Below, piece by piece: positions 5,707 to 6,663 of a stretch of 6,663 bases of DNA. A model generated the notes under the pieces. That model was not told the DNA's origin. It did no database searches and was given only the letters and a program-made list of their open reading frames with translations. The position numbers and the translations under genes were made by a program. The DNA lies in assembly GCA_900547465.1 (NCBI GenBank), contig URHJ01000033.1, positions 1 through 6,663 on the forward strand, read 5' to 3'. This DNA comes from an uncultured Mycoplasmatota bacterium. GTDB lineage: Bacteria > Bacillota_I > Bacilli_A > RF39 > UBA660. Within the stretch, counting starts at the first letter, position 1, and every line of letters begins with the position of its first letter.

Positions 5707-5725
5707 TTGTTGAGTATGATATAAT
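5697..5725 (+). promoter_or_regulatory. Sigma-A promoter of the ArsP_2-type permease gene
   Basis: The -35 TTGATA (5697-5702) and the -10 TATAAT (5720-5725) are 17 nt apart, and a TG at 5717-5718 makes the -10 an extended one. The start point should fall near 5731-5733, giving a leader of about 20 nt before ATG 5752. Confidence 0.85.
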
Positions 5726-5740
5726 TTAATCTATTGAAAA

Positions 5741-5754
5741 AGGGTGATATTATG
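5741..5754 (+). promoter_or_regulatory. Ribosome binding site that fixes the ATG start of the permease
   Basis: AGGGTG (5741-5746) is 5 nt before ATG 5752. An in-frame TTG at 5734 would lie at or next to the transcription start and would place six polar residues before the first helix, so ATG 5752 is preferred. Confidence 0.75.
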
Positions 5755-6594
5755 ATTGATGCTTTAGTAGATGCTTTAATAGATTCTTTAAAATTGTTTC
5801 CATTTTTATTTATAACATTTTTAATTATGGAATACTTTGAACATAAGATGACTAGTAAAAATAAAAAGATTATTGAAAAATCAGGTAAATATGGTCCATT
5901 ACTTGGATCGGTTTTAGGTATTTTTCCACAATGTGGTTTTTCTGTAATGGCTACAAATCTTTATGCAACACGTGTTATTACAGTTGGTACTTTAATATCT
6001 GTTTATTTGGCAACTTCAGATGAAATGCTTCCTATTTTGATTTCTGAAAGAGTAGAATTATCTTTTATAATTACTGTTTTATTAATTAAGGTAGTAGTAG
6101 GAATGATTTTTGGATTTTTAATTGATTTTATTTTTAGAAAACAAAAATCAAAAAAAGAGTCAATTCATCATATGTGTGAAGATGAGCATTGTGGATGTGA
6201 TCATGGAATAATTAAACCAACTTTAAAACATACATTTAATATTTTAGTATTTATATTTTTTATGACATTTATTTTAAATTTGGGTTTTTCGTATTTAGGA
6301 GAAGAAAAAATTTCTAAGTTATTTATGAAAAATAGTATTTTTGGTCCGTTTTTATCTAGTCTAATTGGTTTAATTCCAAATTGTAGTTCAAGTATTTTAA
6401 TTACAGAATTATATTTAAATCATACTATTTCTTTTGCTTCATTAATTTCGGGATTGTTAACGGGAAGTGGGGTAGCTTTATTAGTTTTATTTAGAAGTAA
6501 TAAGAATATAAAAGAGAATGTTATAATTTTAACTACAATTTATTTAATTGGAGTGTTTATGGGATTATTATGTCAAGTAACTTCATTATTTTAG
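5752..6594 (+). CDS. ArsP_2-type (DUF2899) membrane permease, putative heavy-metal/arsenic or manganese transporter
   Basis: This 280-residue, very hydrophobic protein has about eight membrane helices (roughly 12-28, 48-66, 74-98, 103-128, 161-181, 196-214, 220-247, 255-277). The two halves are related: 'YGPLLGSVLGIFPQCGFS' (47-64) matches 'FGPFLSSLIGLIPNCSSS' (197-214), each followed by two more helices. The P-Q/N-C motif in a membrane segment and 'YLATSDEMLPI' (85-95) are characteristic of the ArsP_2 family, described in databases as an arsenic efflux or putative manganese transporter. The loop between halves (139-151) is 'HHMCEDEHCGCDH', with three Cys and four His, a likely metal-binding site. 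Family membership is supported by these motifs. The actual substrate is inference. The gene has its own extended -10 promoter with a palindrome over the -35, which suggests metal-dependent control. It diverges from the collagen-like operon and no partner subunit is visible. Confidence 0.85.
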   Translation: MIDALVDALIDSLKLFPFLFITFLIMEYFEHKMTSKNKKIIEKSGKYGPLLGSVLGIFPQCGFSVMATNLYATRVITVGTLISVYLATSDEMLPILISERVELSFIITVLLIKVVVGMIFGFLIDFIFRKQKSKKESIHHMCEDEHCGCDHGIIKPTLKHTFNILVFIFFMTFILNLGFSYLGEEKISKLFMKNSIFGPFLSSLIGLIPNCSSSILITELYLNHTISFASLISGLLTGSGVALLVLFRSNKNIKENVIILTTIYLIGVFMGLLCQVTSLF

Positions 6595-6644
6595 TAAATA
6601 AAATGTAAAGTTTACTTACAGTAATAATCTCTTTTTTTCATTTG

Positions 6645-6653
6645 TGATATAAT
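6645..6653 (+). promoter_or_regulatory. Extended -10 promoter element at the right edge, probably for a gene outside the window
   Basis: TGATATAAT (6645-6653) repeats exactly the extended -10 of the permease promoter (5717-5725). No good -35 is seen 17 nt upstream (TAATCT, 6625-6630). The window ends 10 nt later at GTTAGG, before any start codon. The 50 nt between the permease stop and this site hold only a weak 5-bp stem (6604-6608 with 6616-6620) and an unlinked T-run, so no firm terminator is called. Confidence 0.45.
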
Positions 6654-6663
6654 TCTTGTTAGG

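Noticed and set aside
5582..5713. Very short plus-strand open frames (ATG at 5582, 5609 and 5663; 8-16 codons)
   Set aside because: They have no ribosome binding sites and lie upstream of the permease promoter, so they are unlikely to be translated.
5734..5751. TTG 5734 as the start of the permease
   Set aside because: It falls at or beside the predicted transcription start, and AGGGTG clearly serves ATG 5752.
6604..6638. Terminator after the permease (TGTAA/TTACA stem and a later T-run)
   Set aside because: The stem is only 5 bp and AT-rich, and the T-run is 12 nt away, so it does not form a standard intrinsic terminator.

Overview
The window is a very AT-rich, low-GC Gram-positive type of DNA. 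Strong AGGAGG-like ribosome binding sites, TTGACT/TATAAT promoters and hairpin-plus-T-tract terminators all point to Bacillota. The gene content (a YhgE/Pip protein, a GPT-type collagen-like protein, a G5-like secreted protein, an Rpn-family tail) fits an uncultured gut Bacilli lineage near Erysipelotrichia/RF39. That placement is inference. Tryptophan is TGG and all genes read through with the standard bacterial code, so this is not a Mycoplasma-type UGA-Trp genome.

Layout. (1) Positions 3-209 are the 3' end of a gene cut by the left edge, probably an Rpn/PD-(D/E)XK transposase-like nuclease. A strong Shine-Dalgarno and an in-frame ATG lie inside it, and a clear terminator follows. (2) Positions 272-2953 are a two-gene operon. 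A near-consensus promoter is overlaid by a 14/16 inverted repeat, followed by a TetR-type repressor and, 14 nt downstream, a large YhgE/Pip membrane protein, then a terminator. (3) Positions 3042-3731 encode a secreted Cys-rich protein with a CCSHHGG motif, three 26-residue GCT(N/D) repeats and a basic G5-like tail. (4) On the minus strand, 5486-3728, a collagen-like protein is followed, with an 8-nt overlap, by a GT2 glycosyltransferase carrying a TPR-like C-terminal half. This operon meets gene 3 tail to tail, and both ends share one bidirectional terminator placed on the stop codons. (5) Positions 5752-6594 encode an ArsP_2-type membrane permease behind its own promoter, whose -35 box lies in a perfect 7-2-7 palindrome. 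A further extended -10 at the right edge may serve the next gene.

How the genes may work together. Most of the window concerns the cell envelope. The TetR/YhgE pair looks like a self-regulated envelope or efflux module. The collagen-like protein and glycosyltransferase look like a self-contained system for making and sugar-coating a surface filament, because the GPT threonines are the type of residue modified in BclA-like proteins. The GCT-repeat protein is probably wall-associated. The ArsP_2 permease is a separate, probably metal-responsive unit. The best candidates for something little described are the collagen/GT pair, the three-part secreted Cys-rich protein, and the possible intragenic small protein in the Rpn tail.
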